64,000 bases of DNA from Datisca glomerata (taxonomy: Eukaryota; Streptophyta; Magnoliopsida; Cucurbitales; Datiscaceae): NCBI GenBank assembly GCA_003255025.1, contig QANY01000156.1, positions 1,513,639 to 1,577,638 of the forward strand, given 5' to 3'. Below are positions 32,601 to 44,790 of the stretch, one piece after another. A model generated the notes under the pieces. That model did not search any database, was not told where the DNA came from, and saw only the letters and a program-made list of their open reading frames with translations. Position numbers and translations under genes: made by a program. The stretch's first letter is position 1. Each line of letters opens with the position of its first letter.

Positions 32601-35600
32601 TTTAAATCTAACGGTTGAGAGTCCCCTTCTAAATCTAACATAGGAGACTCCCAACATCAATAGTGAGAAAAAAATTTCCAGCGTTGGAGTTTGACCCCCA
32701 AATGATGCCGTAATGCACCTCACTCAAATCCACTTTCTCGAGTGAGTTTCAAGCATTCCCATCGGAGTGGAAATATTGGTTGGCTGGACCCACGTTCAAT
32801 GATGAGACAAAGAACAAGTGTTTGAAATTAAATATATTATAGAACCATACTAAACAATTATACATGCATGCTTTTGGGATTTTTATTTCAAAATTCATCG
32901 TCCTTTACAAAAAAAAACTTATATTTTTTTATATTTATGTGGAGAAATCTATATATCAAAACACATTTTTGAAACTCATAACTATACAATAAACGCATTC
33001 CATATAGCAAACATAGTCAAGCATTACTAGTAATAAAACAAAAGATTTTATTCACAATCAAACCTAATAAATCCTACATATAACAATATCTAACAGACCT
33101 TTATTAAAATATTGTCATTTTGACATGTGTTTTCACAATATATTATATTCAAGGACTCTTATACATCTCATATGATTATAACGCATTTTGTTAGTCTTGA
33201 TATATTTTTCTTCAATAAGATAATTAATTTCCAATATTATTGGACCCCAATTGACAATATTTTCATTTGATCATTGGCAAAAGTTTATGCCAAATGACAG
33301 CTTTACGTTCTTCATTTTAGCCATAAAAGAATATTAATTATATTCTTGTTACGTAATATGATATTATCTTTGTAATTAACCAAAAAGCTAGCTAGCTGGA
33401 AATAGACAGTAATCCATCGGAGTTACAGGCCGGTCGGTTATACGTCGGCTATAGCATATATTCAATATTCATGACCAATTCCCAATTTGTAACTATTTCT
33501 TGTTATGACCAACTTGTAATTATTAATAACCACAAGCTTTTAGTTGCTTTTTCATTTGATAATTTGGCCACATGCCATAGATGATCATGATATTGTTTGG
33601 CTAAGTTTTTCCCTCTTATTTTCTTTTCTTTTCCAAGCAAGAAAATCTCTACCACTGAATTCTTACTATTAATCAATCTTTTCCCTGGAAATGGTCCCAT
33701 AATACTCAGCTTAAGCAATCAACAATTATCAATATTACTATTGAAGTATTAATTGCCTATTTCTGGCCACAATTGGACAGCCTTCCAAAAAATCTATTAT
33801 CTTATCTTTTCTTATTCATTTGAGAGGGAGCTTTTCTGATTCTCCGGCTCCTCCTGTATGCTTTTAGTTTTATTTTTCCTCGTTTTTCTTTACTTTTATT
33901 CCTTTTTCTTATATGATGGATATAGTCTCATCCATATACAGATATGGACGATGGATCTGAACTCTCACTTATCGAGAAGTTGATGATCTGAGTCGTTCAT
34001 TCTTATTTGAACACTGATTAACAATTATCCATTATTTTTAGTTTTTAAGGGCAATCTCATCTAGTTTTTAACACTGATTAACAAATATGCTACTCCACAA
34101 AACTTTCAGGACAAGCACTGCCTTAGGTCATGTATACCATATCTGTAGCGCACCCTACCCCGCTTATATTGGAGCCCAAAACTTACGTTTACCACAAGGG
34201 ATGAAGATCATATCTACATGTAGCCCTAACAAGCAACTATGAGAATTTAAACCTATGTTAGGGACGCATAGACATGTGGTCACATCTTACCACTGAATCA
34301 AATGCTGGTTGGTCAGAGTTATAAATTCAACTAAGTCTAGATATCATTTTGGTACCTGAATTATGACCCATTATAGTTTTCTGAACTAACACAATTTTTT
34401 CACTATAATTTTTAAAGTAAAAAAATTGAAATTGTATAAGAGACTATTAACAAAATGACTAGAGTACAAGGGGTGTTTGTGGTGACAAAAACCACAACTT
34501 TTTGTAAGAGGAACTAGGCTTGTATATCTCAAATCACGATATTTTGATAAGTTTTCATAAATTTGTAAAAAATTATACCATTTAACCATTTTAGAGGGGT
34601 ATTACTATTCTTTAACGATTCAAACATATTTATGGCGATAGTTATTTAAGGTTTATCATTTCTTTTATACACTACAACCTTTTTGTTTTAACTAGTATCT
34701 AAATACCAATTAAAATTTCATATTTTAAATAAATAGTAAATAAAATTTTAATTTGAGCAATTAATATATCTAATATATTAAATAAAATTATAGATTATAT
34801 ACCAAATGCATCGATTCTTGCCTTTAGAATATCAAATGCCCAGTTACTTGTTTTGAATTTTTTTAATATTTATCAATCATTTGAGTTATTTTCAGATTTT
34901 TTTTCAAGATTTTATCTTTTTTTTTTTAATTTTTTTCAAAGCCAGCTAATCAACAATACCTCAAATCTAAAGCTCTCATTTCCTAATATTTATTTTTTGT
35001 AAGTTAAAAAAATTCTATGTCTCAAATAAATAACATATCTAAATAATGGTTTTACTCCATACTAGAATTAACCTATTTTTTCATCTTAAAATACCATATT
35101 TATTTATTTTTTTCATATAAAAAAATTATATTTGTATTCCTTCTTTTCATTTTTAAATTTCAAATTTGATAGCTGATTGGCGTATGACTAATAATTATTA
35201 GAAAATAAAAATGATAAAAAATAAGTAATAAAATATTAAAGATCAAATGTTAGAGAGCGTAGTCAGTTAATAGATTTAATATAATAAGAAATATTTACAA
35301 TATCATGTAAATATAAGTATTCTTAGAACAAAATATATTTTTTTAATTTATTGTTGTTAATTAATAACTTATTGATACAATAACACACATTAGTTTATTG
35401 CCACTAGTTAGTACAGCATAACCGTTAGAAGATTTTATCCAAGTACATTTTAATAAACATTTTACACATGCGATAGTAGTTATTAACCAGTTAATATATA
35501 TTGTAATAACATTTTACAATAACATACGTAAAAATCTATTCAGAATGAAATATTTATTTAATATATTGTTTCTGATTGTATTTTAGAAACTTTTTTGTCT

Positions 35601-37194
35601 TCTTATTGTAATTACTTACCATGTCGATTGAAAATATTTATTTTGAGAAGTTATATTAAAAATATTTGTTAGTAGTTCATCAATATAGTTATAATTTTAT
35701 TATAAAATTTATTCGTGATATTATGATAAGTTGAATTGATTTTCGATTGACTATTTTAAATGCCGGTTAATTTATTAATAATAAATATTTTTTTACTGTT
35801 TTGTGAAATAAATTTCTCAGTTGAACGTTTACTTAAAAACTTATCATGTACCATACGGGAAGCATGTTGAATTGTAAATCACATATAAATAATGTATGCA
35901 AAGACGCCAAAGCTAGCGTATTGTGTGCAACCAACCTTAATTTCAATACTATAACTAGATTAGTAAAAAGTAATTATGTAGAAGTGTAATTGCATAATGT
36001 TGTATAGTTATTTTTTCTTATTGAGAATTGAACTTGGAGTGGTAGTGACACGTTGCATGGACAGACAGACCATGAGAACATGTTAAAGCAATCTCTAGAG
36101 AATTCATTAGCAAAAGGTAGTGCATCACATCTTGTTCTTTTTGTCTCCCAAAGATGTATGACTCGCTGCTGAACCTATTATTAATCTAAACAAACGAATC
36201 GAGTCCTAAATACTTATCCCCTTTACTATTAACTTTCAAGACATTATATATAATCACTCATATTTCTCAAGAAAATTATGTATGAGTTCGATTTAGAGAT
36301 GAATTTCCCAAAAGATTGATATTATTATAAAAGTGGAATAATATTGTCAATTCTTATATCTTCATAAAAAATTAATTTTATAAGAAATTTCACCCGTAGA
36401 GATTAATCGTTTGAACTATTTATTAGGGAACTACAGAAAATCTGATTTTTAAAGAGAGGGTAAGTAAATGATCGAACAATTGAAAAATAGTAAAAATGAC
36501 CGAAAAATATTTGGTTGACGTGAATAAATAAGTAATTCACGTCGAACCACTAATGATTTCATGTAGAACTTCTGAATATTGAATCATTTTTGTAAAATAA
36601 ATTTTTAGTGACTATTTATTTAATTAAACAATTAAAACCTGTATTTTCTTGTCACTTTCCGTATTTATTAACAACAACTAGGGTCCACAAAGGCAAGACA
36701 TTGTGGTGGCAGTCCATGTAGGAAATGATTGGAGGTATGTATGCTTGATCAAATTAGTGCAGACATTTATATTTTGTGGAATACTCGACTTGGTTAGTGT
36801 CAAGAGGTAGAAGCCATACAGAAAATGATGTACCAAGTATTTGACACTCAGCAGGAAAAGTTCTAGGAGTTTAGATTCTGTTGAAACTTCAATTCAATCA
36901 ACTTCTGCCACACCATTTGTCTAAGTAATTTGTCCATATTTGTTGAGTTTGACTCTTAATAACTTTTAGTTTTGGGCCCTTCCAAATGAGGATTTTACTT
37001 CATCTTAGAGCTAACAAATAACTTTTTCAAGCAGTTAAATCATTATTTTTTTGTCAGAAAATTTGTGCGGATTAAACTTTGAATCACATACTGCTAAATT
37101 TTATTATGGCCAGTAAAACTAACAGTCTTAGCCTTTCATATTTGATTTGATTTTTCTGTTTTCCAAATTTTAAAATGACCTGAATATAAGTCTA
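32601..37194. other. AT-rich intergenic DNA, no gene seen
   Basis: More than 4.5 kb is strongly A/T-rich, with stop codons frequent in all frames. A small near-duplicate (AACACTGATTAACAA at 34011 and 34069) is the only repeat noted. No RNA gene, terminal repeat or conserved coding frame was recognised. Confidence 0.5.
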
Positions 37195-37561
37195 TTTTTT
37201 TAATGAAGAGATAGAATTTCATTGAAACAAATATGAAAGTACAAGAATTAAAGAGGTTTCTCCTTCCTCTTACAATAAGCTTTTCTCTATGAATCAAACA
37301 AATAATCTCCCTAGAAAAAAAAGGAAAGTCAACAACATTCCTACTATGATCTCCGCTGTATTTTGTTACAGCATCAACAGCAGAATCAGAATTCATTTTA
37401 ACCCAACAAGTAAAGCAACCAAATTGATCCAACAACACCCTCAAATCTGAAATAGAGTTGAGCAATTCTCAATCTGAGCAGAGCTTCCTTTTAAGCCAAT
37501 TTAAAACTACTGCTGCATCATATTCAACTAATACTGACCTCCAGTTTCTAGAAATAGCAAG
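37195..37561 (-). pseudogene. LINE (L1-like) 3' end with RNase H-like domain
   Basis: On the minus strand the frame reads LAISRNWRSVLVEYDAAVV then LLNSISDLRVLLDQFGCF. This is the C-terminal RNase H-like region of plant L1 LINEs, with an E-x-D core around the active-site pattern. One stop interrupts it near 37475. The coding tail ends by a run of seven A near 37195, compatible with the LINE poly(A) end. The other part of the element lies at 43477-45250. The copia element with TSD CTTCA separates them, and the frame (SEALK / LAISRNW) joins across it. Confidence 0.75.
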
Positions 37562-37566
37562 CTTCA
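37562..37566. repeat. Target site duplication CTTCA (left copy)
   Basis: CTTCA precedes the TG of the copia 5' LTR and recurs after its 3' LTR at 43477-43481. It lies inside the LINE coding region. Confidence 0.9.
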
Positions 37567-37820
37567 TGTTAACAGTTAACTAGCTTTACTAAGCTAGTTT
37601 CCTTTTATAGCTTAAATTGTTTCCTTTTATAGTTGTAATAATTCTGTTTACATAAACTAGTTAGTTTAGTTACTCTAATTAATCTATTAATAGTTGTACT
37701 GTTCATTCTGTTGAGTAATGAGAATGAGATTTTATTTTGTTCGTGTGTTCACTCTCTTCTCTCTCTCTCTTCTTCTTGCTTCTTCTTCCCTATCACTCAC
37801 TGTGATTTAGGGTTTCTTCA
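37567..37820 (+). repeat. copia 5' LTR (254 bp)
   Basis: It starts TGTTAACAGTTAAC and ends GTTTCTTCA, adjoining the PBS. It differs from the 3' LTR by a 12-bp CTTCTT block gain and scattered substitutions. Confidence 0.95.
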
Positions 37821-37832
37821 TGGTATCAGAGC
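37821..37832 (+). other. copia primer-binding site (initiator tRNA-Met)
   Basis: TGGTATCAGAGC is the standard plant copia PBS, complementary to the 3' end of initiator methionine tRNA. It lies directly against the LTR. Confidence 0.95.
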
Positions 37833-37852
37833 TCTTTTTTGCTAACGTCAAA

Positions 37853-38890
37853 ATGGCTTCCCAACCTATTTCTTCTTCGTCTCCTACATATTTTGTTTTT
37901 GCAAATTCTGAAAGATTTTTTTCTTCTCTAATTTTTCTTCTCTCTAACATTTGCAATCTCATCTCGATCAAACTCGATCCAAGCAATTTTGTTCTCTAAA
38001 AATTTCAAGTTTCTGCTATACTCCGAGCTTACTCCTTGTACGATTTTATTGATGGCTCGCTGCACTTTCCACCGAAATTTGTCATTTCAGCTGGTGAGAC
38101 CTTGGCTACTACTATTGATCCAAGGTATGAAAATTGGGTTACTCATGATCATACTCTTATGATACTGATCAACGCAACTCTTTCTCCTCTAGCTTTATCA
38201 TGCATTGTGGGTTGCAAAACTAATAAAGTTTAGGATTCCTTAGAGAAAAGGTTATCATCCCTGTCCAAGACAAATGTTCTTAATATGAACTCTGTTTTAC
38301 AGTCTATGTCAAAGAAGGCTATTGAGTCAAATGACACCTATGTTCAATGAATTAAGGAAGTTAAAGACAAGCTTGTGGATGTCTCTGTTATAATTGAAGA
38401 TTAGGATCTACTGATCCACACTATCAATAGCCTTCCCTCTGAATATGCAGCTTTTAGAACAGCCATTCGAAGTCGTTCTGACCCTGTTTGCCCTAAGGAA
38501 CTTCATGTTTTGTTACGGGCAGAAGAAAACTCTCTTGAGTCTCAGCATAAACTTGCTGAGATGAGTAATCAACCAACAACTATATTTACCTCCCAAGTCA
38601 AATATTCCAGCATTAGATTCTCTCGTGGACGACATGACAGTCATAATTATTTTCGTGGAGGACGTTTCTCTATCAGATTTGGCCAAAGGTTTCAACCTGG
38701 TAGAGGATTCTTTCGAAATGGGGATCAATCTCTATATTTTCCTTCATCTGGCCAATCTGCTTCCCTAGAATTCAGTCTCAGCCTTTTTCTGCACCTGGCG
38801 CTTCCAATTGCAACAATTCTACAACTTAAAATGTGTGTGTCAAATTTGCTTGAAGCCTGGACATAATGATTTAGACTGCTACCATCGCAT
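37853..38890 (+). pseudogene. copia gag region
   Basis: It starts at ATG 37853, the first ATG after the PBS, with an S-rich opening. The frame carries LYDFIDGSLHFPP and ENWVTHDHTLMILINATLS, typical of the copia gag UBN2 region. It then has HTINSLPSEYAAFRTAI and ends with the CCHC knuckle CQICLKPGHNDLDC at about 38838-38880. Stops near 38232, 38348 and 38402 and frame shifts break it. The product would be the nucleocapsid/capsid precursor. Confidence 0.85.
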
Positions 38891-38999
38891 TATGCATACC
38901 AGGGCAGACATCCTCCAACTCAGTTAACTGCTATGACAGCCTCCTTCACACTTGTTTCTTCATCCTCTTCAACTGTCTCTTCTCTAACTTGGCTAACAG

Positions 39000-40250
39000 A
39001 CAATGAATACAATGTTCATCTTACTCCAGATCTTTCTGACCTCAGTATGGCTCTGAATACAATGGAGATGAAACTGTGGAAGTTGGCAATGGGCATTCAT
39101 TACCTATTACACACTCATGAATAGGTCTTTTACCTATTCATTCTCATACGTTTTCTCTTGATAAAGTCTCTAGAGTTCCTCAAATTCATACAAACAACTG
39201 CACTTTCTTCTTTGATGTTGATTACTTTCTTATCTATGACAAGGCCACTAGACAAATCCTTTTTTCGAGGATCGAGTGAGAATGGTTTGTATCTCATTCC
39301 CACTACTTTGTCAGCTAGCTTCAAATCTGTTAATAATCATGTTGCTTATATAGGTAGTAAGCATTCTTTCTCACTTTGGCATGATAGACTAGACCATCCT
39401 ACCTTTACTGTATTGAAGCAAATTTTAAATAAAGCTGGCATTTCATTCCTTCCCTCTACTGATTCCTCTCTATACACTAGATGTTTATAAGGTAAAATGC
39501 ATAAACTTCCCTTTCATTTGTCTGATTCTTTCTCTGTCTTACCTTTACGACTTATGCATAATGATTTGTGACCCTTCTCCATGTGTTTCATGTACTGACT
39601 ATAGATACTATGTTTATTTTATTGATCATATGTCTAAATTTACATGGATTTCCCCTTGTAAACAAAACTGATATATCATCTATTTTTAAGAAGATTCGGC
39701 CCTACATTGAAAACATACTCTCCATTAGAATTAAAACTTTGAGAGCTGATGGAGGTGGGGAGTATACTACTCATACCTTTAGAGCCTTTTGAATGATAAA
39801 TGAATTTTACACCAAAAGTTTTACTCCTACACCCTTGAGCAAAATGGGGTGGCTGAAAGGAAGCATAGACACATCGTGGAGACTGTCTGATTTTTAATGT
39901 CTAAAGCATCTATTCCCTTATCTTTTTGGTACCATGCCTTTGTCACTGTAATCTACCTCATCAAGGTTACCTTCTTCCAATCTTAGGAATTTATCCCCAT
40001 TTGTATTTCTTTTTGCCAAATTACCAGATTATGCACACTTAAAGACATTTGGATGTGTTTGTTACCCTTTGCTCAAACCTTACAATCATCATAAACTCCA
40101 ACCAAAGACTGACCAGTTTATTTTTCTTGGTTATGCTCTTGAGTACAAAGGGTACATTTGTTATAATATTGGTACTGAGAAGTTCTTTGTCTCTAGACAT
40201 GTTGTCTTTGATGAGTCAGTTTTTCCTTTTGTTGCCTGAACGCCTTCATC
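39000..40250 (+). pseudogene. copia protease/integrase region
   Basis: The pre-integrase phrase HSFSLWHDRLDHPTFTVLKQ lies at about 39362-39420. The integrase core is recognisable in broken frames (LRADGGGEYTTHTF at 39730-39780; EQNGVAERKHRHIVETV at 39835-39890). Several stops and shifts are present. A convincing protease motif was not found between 38.9 and 39.3 kb. Confidence 0.8.
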
Positions 40251-40589
40251 TTCATCTTCTATTGATCCTCCTTCCCAAAATATTTTTAAACTCTTTCTGT
40301 CACTTATCTCTTTTTCTTCTTCAACATTTTTCTTCTCCTTTCAATGTAAGTTCAATTTCACCTACTGCGTCTTCTGATTTGCCTACTCATTCTTTTGTTT
40401 CATCTGTTCTTTCTTCTTCTACTTTACCTACTGTATCGGATCCATCTCAGTGTGTTATTTTTAACGTTCATCCCATGAGAACATGTTCTAAGTTTGGAAT
40501 TAGTAAGAAGAAAGCATTGCAAGCTACTGTTTCTCATGAATCTGTTGTCTGTTCTACTGAATAAGAACCAAGTTCATTTTCTACTGCTT

Positions 40590-41400
40590 TTAAGATACTT
40601 CAATGGAGAACAACCATGTCTGAGGAGTTTACTGCTCTTCAAAACCAAGGTACATGGTATCTCACTGTTTTACCACCTTGTAAGCAAGCAATAGGATGCA
40701 AATGAGTTTATAAACTTAAGCATAACCCTGATGACTCGAGTGCTCGCTATATGTCCAGGCATGTTGTTAAAGGGTTTCACCAACAAGATGGCCTTGATTT
40801 TAAGGAAACTTATAATCCAGCTATTAAGCATACTACTGTTAGAGTCGCCTTTTCTTTGGCTGCTCAGTATAGTTGGCCTTTAAAACAACTCGATGTGAAA
40901 AATACTTTTTACATGGTTCTTTAAAGGAGGAAATTTGCATGGTACAACCCCATGGATTTATTGATCAAACACATCCCTCACTTATGTGTAAGCTTCACAA
41001 GTCTCTGTATAATCTTAAGCAGGCTCCACGTGCCTGGTTTGAATGCTTCGCCACTCACTTATGCAGCCTTGGTTTTCACTCATCAACTTTTAACTCTTGT
41101 CTTTTTATCAGGAAACAAATCTCTTCTTTCACTTATCTATTATTGTGGGTTGATGATATCATAATTATAGGGTTTGATAGTGTTTATGTCCAGTCGTTCA
41201 TTTCTCAGCTGCACAATCAATTTGAAATGACAGATCTTGGTGAGGTATAATACTTCCTTGGTTTGGTAGTTTCAAGGGTAAATGGATCTGTTTTAGTCAA
41301 CTAACACAAGTACATCTCTGATTTACTCATCAAATTTGGTATGAAAGATGCTAAACCTTGCTCATCTCCCTAATTCTCTAAGTCTGATTTGTCTGAGTCC
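40590..41400 (+). pseudogene. copia reverse transcriptase
   Basis: Phrases in order are MSEEFTALQNQGTWYLTVLP, KGFHQQDGLDFKETY, QLDVKNTFLHGSLKEEICM, LYNLKQAPRAWFECF and LLLWVDDIIIIG. The last contains the catalytic V-D-D of copia reverse transcriptases. Stops occur near 40703, 41248 and 41301, and a frameshift lies near 40905. Coding resumes after the hAT insertion. Confidence 0.9.
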
Positions 41401-41418
41401 AGTACCACTATCTTAACT

Positions 41419-41426
41419 GATATCAC
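41419..41426. repeat. Target site duplication GATATCAC (left copy)
   Basis: This 8-bp duplication flanks the hAT-like insertion; the partner is at 42582-42589. Confidence 0.85.
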
Positions 41427-42581
41427 CAATATTGTCAAAATCACGATCCGAATCGTAGGATCGTATGATCCTATAATATCAAAATGATTCAGATCGGATA
41501 TAGAATCAGGATCTAATGGGATTGTGGTAGGATCGGAACATGATCGGTAGGATCGTAGGATCGGTAGGATCATATTGATCCTACTCATACCTTAATTTGG
41601 GTAGTTTTTTGGGTCAACATCAAGAATGTCATTTTAAGTGAAAAAATAAAAAAAATAGCCACCCAAATTAAACACAAAATAAAAAAAATCCGCGCAAAAA
41701 ATCGCCACTCACGTGCGCCGATGATATTTTGAATTTTTATCCACAAAATTTATATAATATATATAAAATATACTACAAAAATTATACATGTACATATATT
41801 ATATATTGTACATATTATATAAATGATCAAAATCTGAAGCTATGATGCGCGTATCGCGAAAACTTCATTCCGTGTGGGCGTCCTTCTTTTCAAAAATCGT
41901 GTCAGGGGATAGTTTTTGATATTTTTTATTCTTATGGTCATTTTTATGAATTTTCTTAGAAATTGACTATTTATTAACATACCATTTTTTATTTTATCCA
42001 ATATTGTCAAATGACTGGTTGTTAAAGCTCACTTCCTAAGTCTCCCTAAATCTAATTCAGTGTAATTGAAGTCATCTCCTATTTATGTGTTTATTAAAAT
42101 TTTATAATATTCTATGGGCTTTGAGTCATACTTTCTTACACAAATCTTTGAATTTATAAAATTTTATTTGTGTGTTTATGATATTAGGAGTAAAGTGGTT
42201 TTGTAGAATATTTTTTGTGAAAATTTAATTTTATAATTTCAATTTTGAGAAACTTATTAAACTAAAATTGAATTATTTTTGTTACTTTACTCATTACAAT
42301 GCTTGAATGAGTAAATTATTTTAAGCAACTTAAAAAATTATATGTTTAAGATCAAACTTTAGTTGATTATTTTGAGATGTTATATATTTCAATCATTTAT
42401 AAAGTAGACTAAACTTGTTTTCATTGTTTAATTTTTAGTTAGAAACAGTTAATTTATTTTTTAAGGATCACAATTTTTTAATATTATAATTATTAACATT
42501 TGGAAGGATCTTACGATCATCGATCCGATTCGGAAGACCCCTCCACCTATCTGAGTAAAAAATACGATCCTGATAACCTTG
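41427..42581. mobile_element. Non-autonomous hAT-like element (1155 bp)
   Basis: Its left end is CAATATTGTCAAAATC. Its right end, read inverted, is CAAGGTTATCAGGATC, 11 of 16 alike. With the 8-bp duplication GATATCAC this fits hAT elements. Subterminal regions are full of GGATCGTAGGATC-type motifs, on the left at 41445-41585 and on the right at 42505-42570, as is usual for hAT subterminal transposase sites. No transposase frame is seen; the centre is AT-rich. Confidence 0.85.
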
Positions 42582-42589
42582 GATATCAC
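42582..42589. repeat. Target site duplication GATATCAC (right copy)
   Basis: This is the 8-bp partner of 41419-41426. RT/RNase H coding sequence (TYKQLVGALQYVNFT) resumes directly after it. Confidence 0.85.
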
Positions 42590-43200
42590 AACCTATAAAC
42601 AGTTAGTTGGTGCTCTTCAATACGTTAATTTTACTTAGCCTGACATTAGCTATGTTGTTAATCGTGTGTGTCAATACATGCTTAATCCTACTGACTGTCA
42701 TTTGGTTGTTGTTAAACGTATCTTGAGATACTTGAAGGGGAATATAGACTTTGGACTTGTGTTTAGACCAAAATCATTAAACTTGACAGCTTATTATGAT
42801 GTAAATTGGGCTGGTGACTGTAAGGACATACGTTCTACAACTGGTTATGTTGTGTCTTTAGGCTCGAATGTTTTTCTTTGTTTGCCAAAAAGCAACCCAC
42901 AGTGGCACGCTCCTCTACCGAGGTTGAGTATCGTGCAATGGCTCATACAACGGCTGAACTATCATGGTTAAGGCAACTGTTATGTCAATAATGCAGTTCT
43001 TTCTCTGAAGCTCAAGTAATTTGGTGTGATAATGTTTCAGCCTTATCTCTAGCTTCACATCTTATTTTTCATGCGCGAACCAAGCTCGTCGAGATTGATT
43101 ATCATTTTGTTGTCAAAGTTTGTATGCTCTCAAGATCAAATTGCTGTTATATTTACGTAGGCATTGTCCACTGTTCGATTTGTATCTTTAAGGGACAAAC
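42590..43200 (+). pseudogene. copia RNase H region
   Basis: The frame carries VCQYMLNPTDCHLVVVKRIL, RYLKGNIDFGLVF and [20 protein letters not shown], the conserved run into and through the copia RNase H (family form ADWAG...RSTSGY). A frameshift follows near 42880. The region ends before the PPT at 43223. Confidence 0.85.
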
Positions 43201-43222
43201 TGTTGGGTTCTCTACCCAACAG

Positions 43223-43234
43223 TTTAAAGGGCAG
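43223..43234 (+). other. Polypurine tract region of copia
   Basis: TTTAAAGGGCAG precedes the 3' LTR; the AAAGGG core would prime plus-strand synthesis. A perfect 9-bp hairpin (CTGTTGGGT / ACCCAACAG, 43200-43222) lies directly upstream. Confidence 0.65.
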
Positions 43235-43476
43235 TATTAACAGTTAACTATATTTACTAAGCTAGTTTCCTTTTATAGCTTCAACTGTTTCCTTTTATTG
43301 TTGTAATAATTCTGTTAGGTAAAGTAATTAGTTTAGTTTCTCTAACTAATCTATTAATAGTTGTATTGTTCATTCTGTTGAGTAATGAGAATGAGATTTT
43401 ATTTTGCTCGTGTGTTCACTCTCTTCTCTCTGTCTCTTCTTCTTCCCTATCACTCACTGTGATTTAGGGTTTTTCA
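43235..43476 (+). repeat. copia 3' LTR (242 bp)
   Basis: It starts TATTAACAGTTAAC (the TG has mutated to TA) and ends GGGTTTTTCA. Confidence 0.95.
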
Positions 43477-43481
43477 CTTCA
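43477..43481. repeat. Target site duplication CTTCA (right copy)
   Basis: CTTCA directly follows the terminal CA of the 3' LTR and pairs with 37562-37566. Confidence 0.9.
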
Positions 43482-44790
43482 AAGCTTCAGAAATAGCCAG
43501 CATCTCTCAATGAGCTGCACTGAAGGCCAATACGTTCTCTCCTAAAAAATCCCTTTGCACACTCACAACTATTTGAATTAAAGGAGGCATCAGAATTGAT
43601 CTTATACTACCCTCATCTGGTGCATACCAACATACTCCCTCTGATAATAGAAGAAACAGACGTAATGCTAGACAATTTCAAGTTAGCAGCTAAGTAGTCA
43701 CATCAAGATTAATTAGCCATTCTCACAGTAACAACGTGATCTACCATCTTCCTCTCAACAATATTTTATTTATAGATTTTCAGATTGTCTAACAAAGGTA
43801 GCAGAAGAAATAAACCTTCTCCATACCACCATCTTGATACAATAAGTCATCAAGCTTCTCTTGTGCCCAATAACCAAAATCTTAATCAGAAGGCTGAACT
43901 CTTGGCTGTAAGGAACCAATGCTTTTGTCCCTTAATTTCTCTTCATGGATAACATGGTAGCATGACTAAACAGAAAATAAACCATCCATACTCCAAGGCC
44001 AAACAATCCTATCCACACAACCGGGAGTTGATAGAGGAATTGTGAAAATCTTTCTAGCAATCCATATTGGGAATAAATTGTTGATTCTATTAATATTCCA
44101 ACAAAAACCAGAATGACTTATTATTTTAACTACTACCTTGGCACTATCATCTCTGAATATGTCCAGATTTCTCTAATTTGTTAGCCAATTATCATCCAAC
44201 ACTTTGATAGATTTTCCGTTACCAACAACCCAACCAATTTTCTTTTTAAGAATTTCCTTACCAAACCATAGACTCTCCCAAGCCTAAGAGCTATTTCTTG
44301 AGGAAACAACATTCAAAAAATCATTTGGGAAATAAAGACTCTTCAATAGTCTAGAACAAAGACATGAAGGATTCATTAGGATGTACCAAGCCTGTTTTTC
44401 TAACCAGACAGCATTATAATCCTCCGGATATCAAAAACCTAGACACTTAATCTCTTTTCTACTACTCAATTTCTCTTTAGTGCACCATCTAATCCCCATC
44501 TAATCCTCCTTTTTGGATCACCAAAATTTTATAATCGCTACTTGAAGAGTATGGCAGACCTTTTTCGATAATCTAAATGTACCCATCACATAAGTAGGCA
44601 AAGCTTGTGTTGCTGCCTTCAATAGGATATCTTTACCTCCCAAAGACAACAGATTAGATTTCCATATAGCAGTTCTATTATCCATTTTTCCTAAAGAGAG
44701 GCAAAAATGACAGATTTTGACTATCCACATGCAGCTGGAAAAGCTAAGTAGAAATCATTTCTAACACCCAAAGGAGTCTGGAAAATATTC
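43482..44790 (-). pseudogene. LINE reverse transcriptase C-terminal part
   Basis: The minus-strand frame at 44730-44518 reads LSLGGKDILLKAATQALPTY and VMGTFRLSKKVCHTL. This is the well-known conserved block after the reverse transcriptase palm in plant L1 LINEs. Downstream pieces (AWESLWFGKEILKKKIGW, VVGNGKSIKVLDDNWLTN) match the spacer before the RNase H domain, ending with MLAISEALK at the copia insertion. Stops are frequent. The catalytic FADD part of RT is missing; ORF1 sequence lies directly upstream, so the LINE has an internal deletion. Confidence 0.8.

Larger units (their letters stand above)
37567..43476 (+). mobile_element. Ty1-copia retrotransposon, full length but inactive
   Basis: The element is 5910 bp and bounded by the 5-bp duplication CTTCA. 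The 254-bp 5' LTR and 242-bp 3' LTR are alike. The 5' LTR is followed at once by the PBS TGGTATCAGAGC, and a purine tract precedes the 3' LTR. Order is gag with CCHC knuckle, pre-integrase, integrase, reverse transcriptase, RNase H, as in Ty1-copia. Many stops and frameshifts inactivate it. A 1155-bp hAT-like element with its own 8-bp duplication has inserted between the RT and RNase H regions. Confidence 0.95.

Noticed and set aside
37821..37832. tRNA-like sequence
   Set aside because: It is the tRNA-complementary primer-binding site of the copia element, not a tRNA gene.
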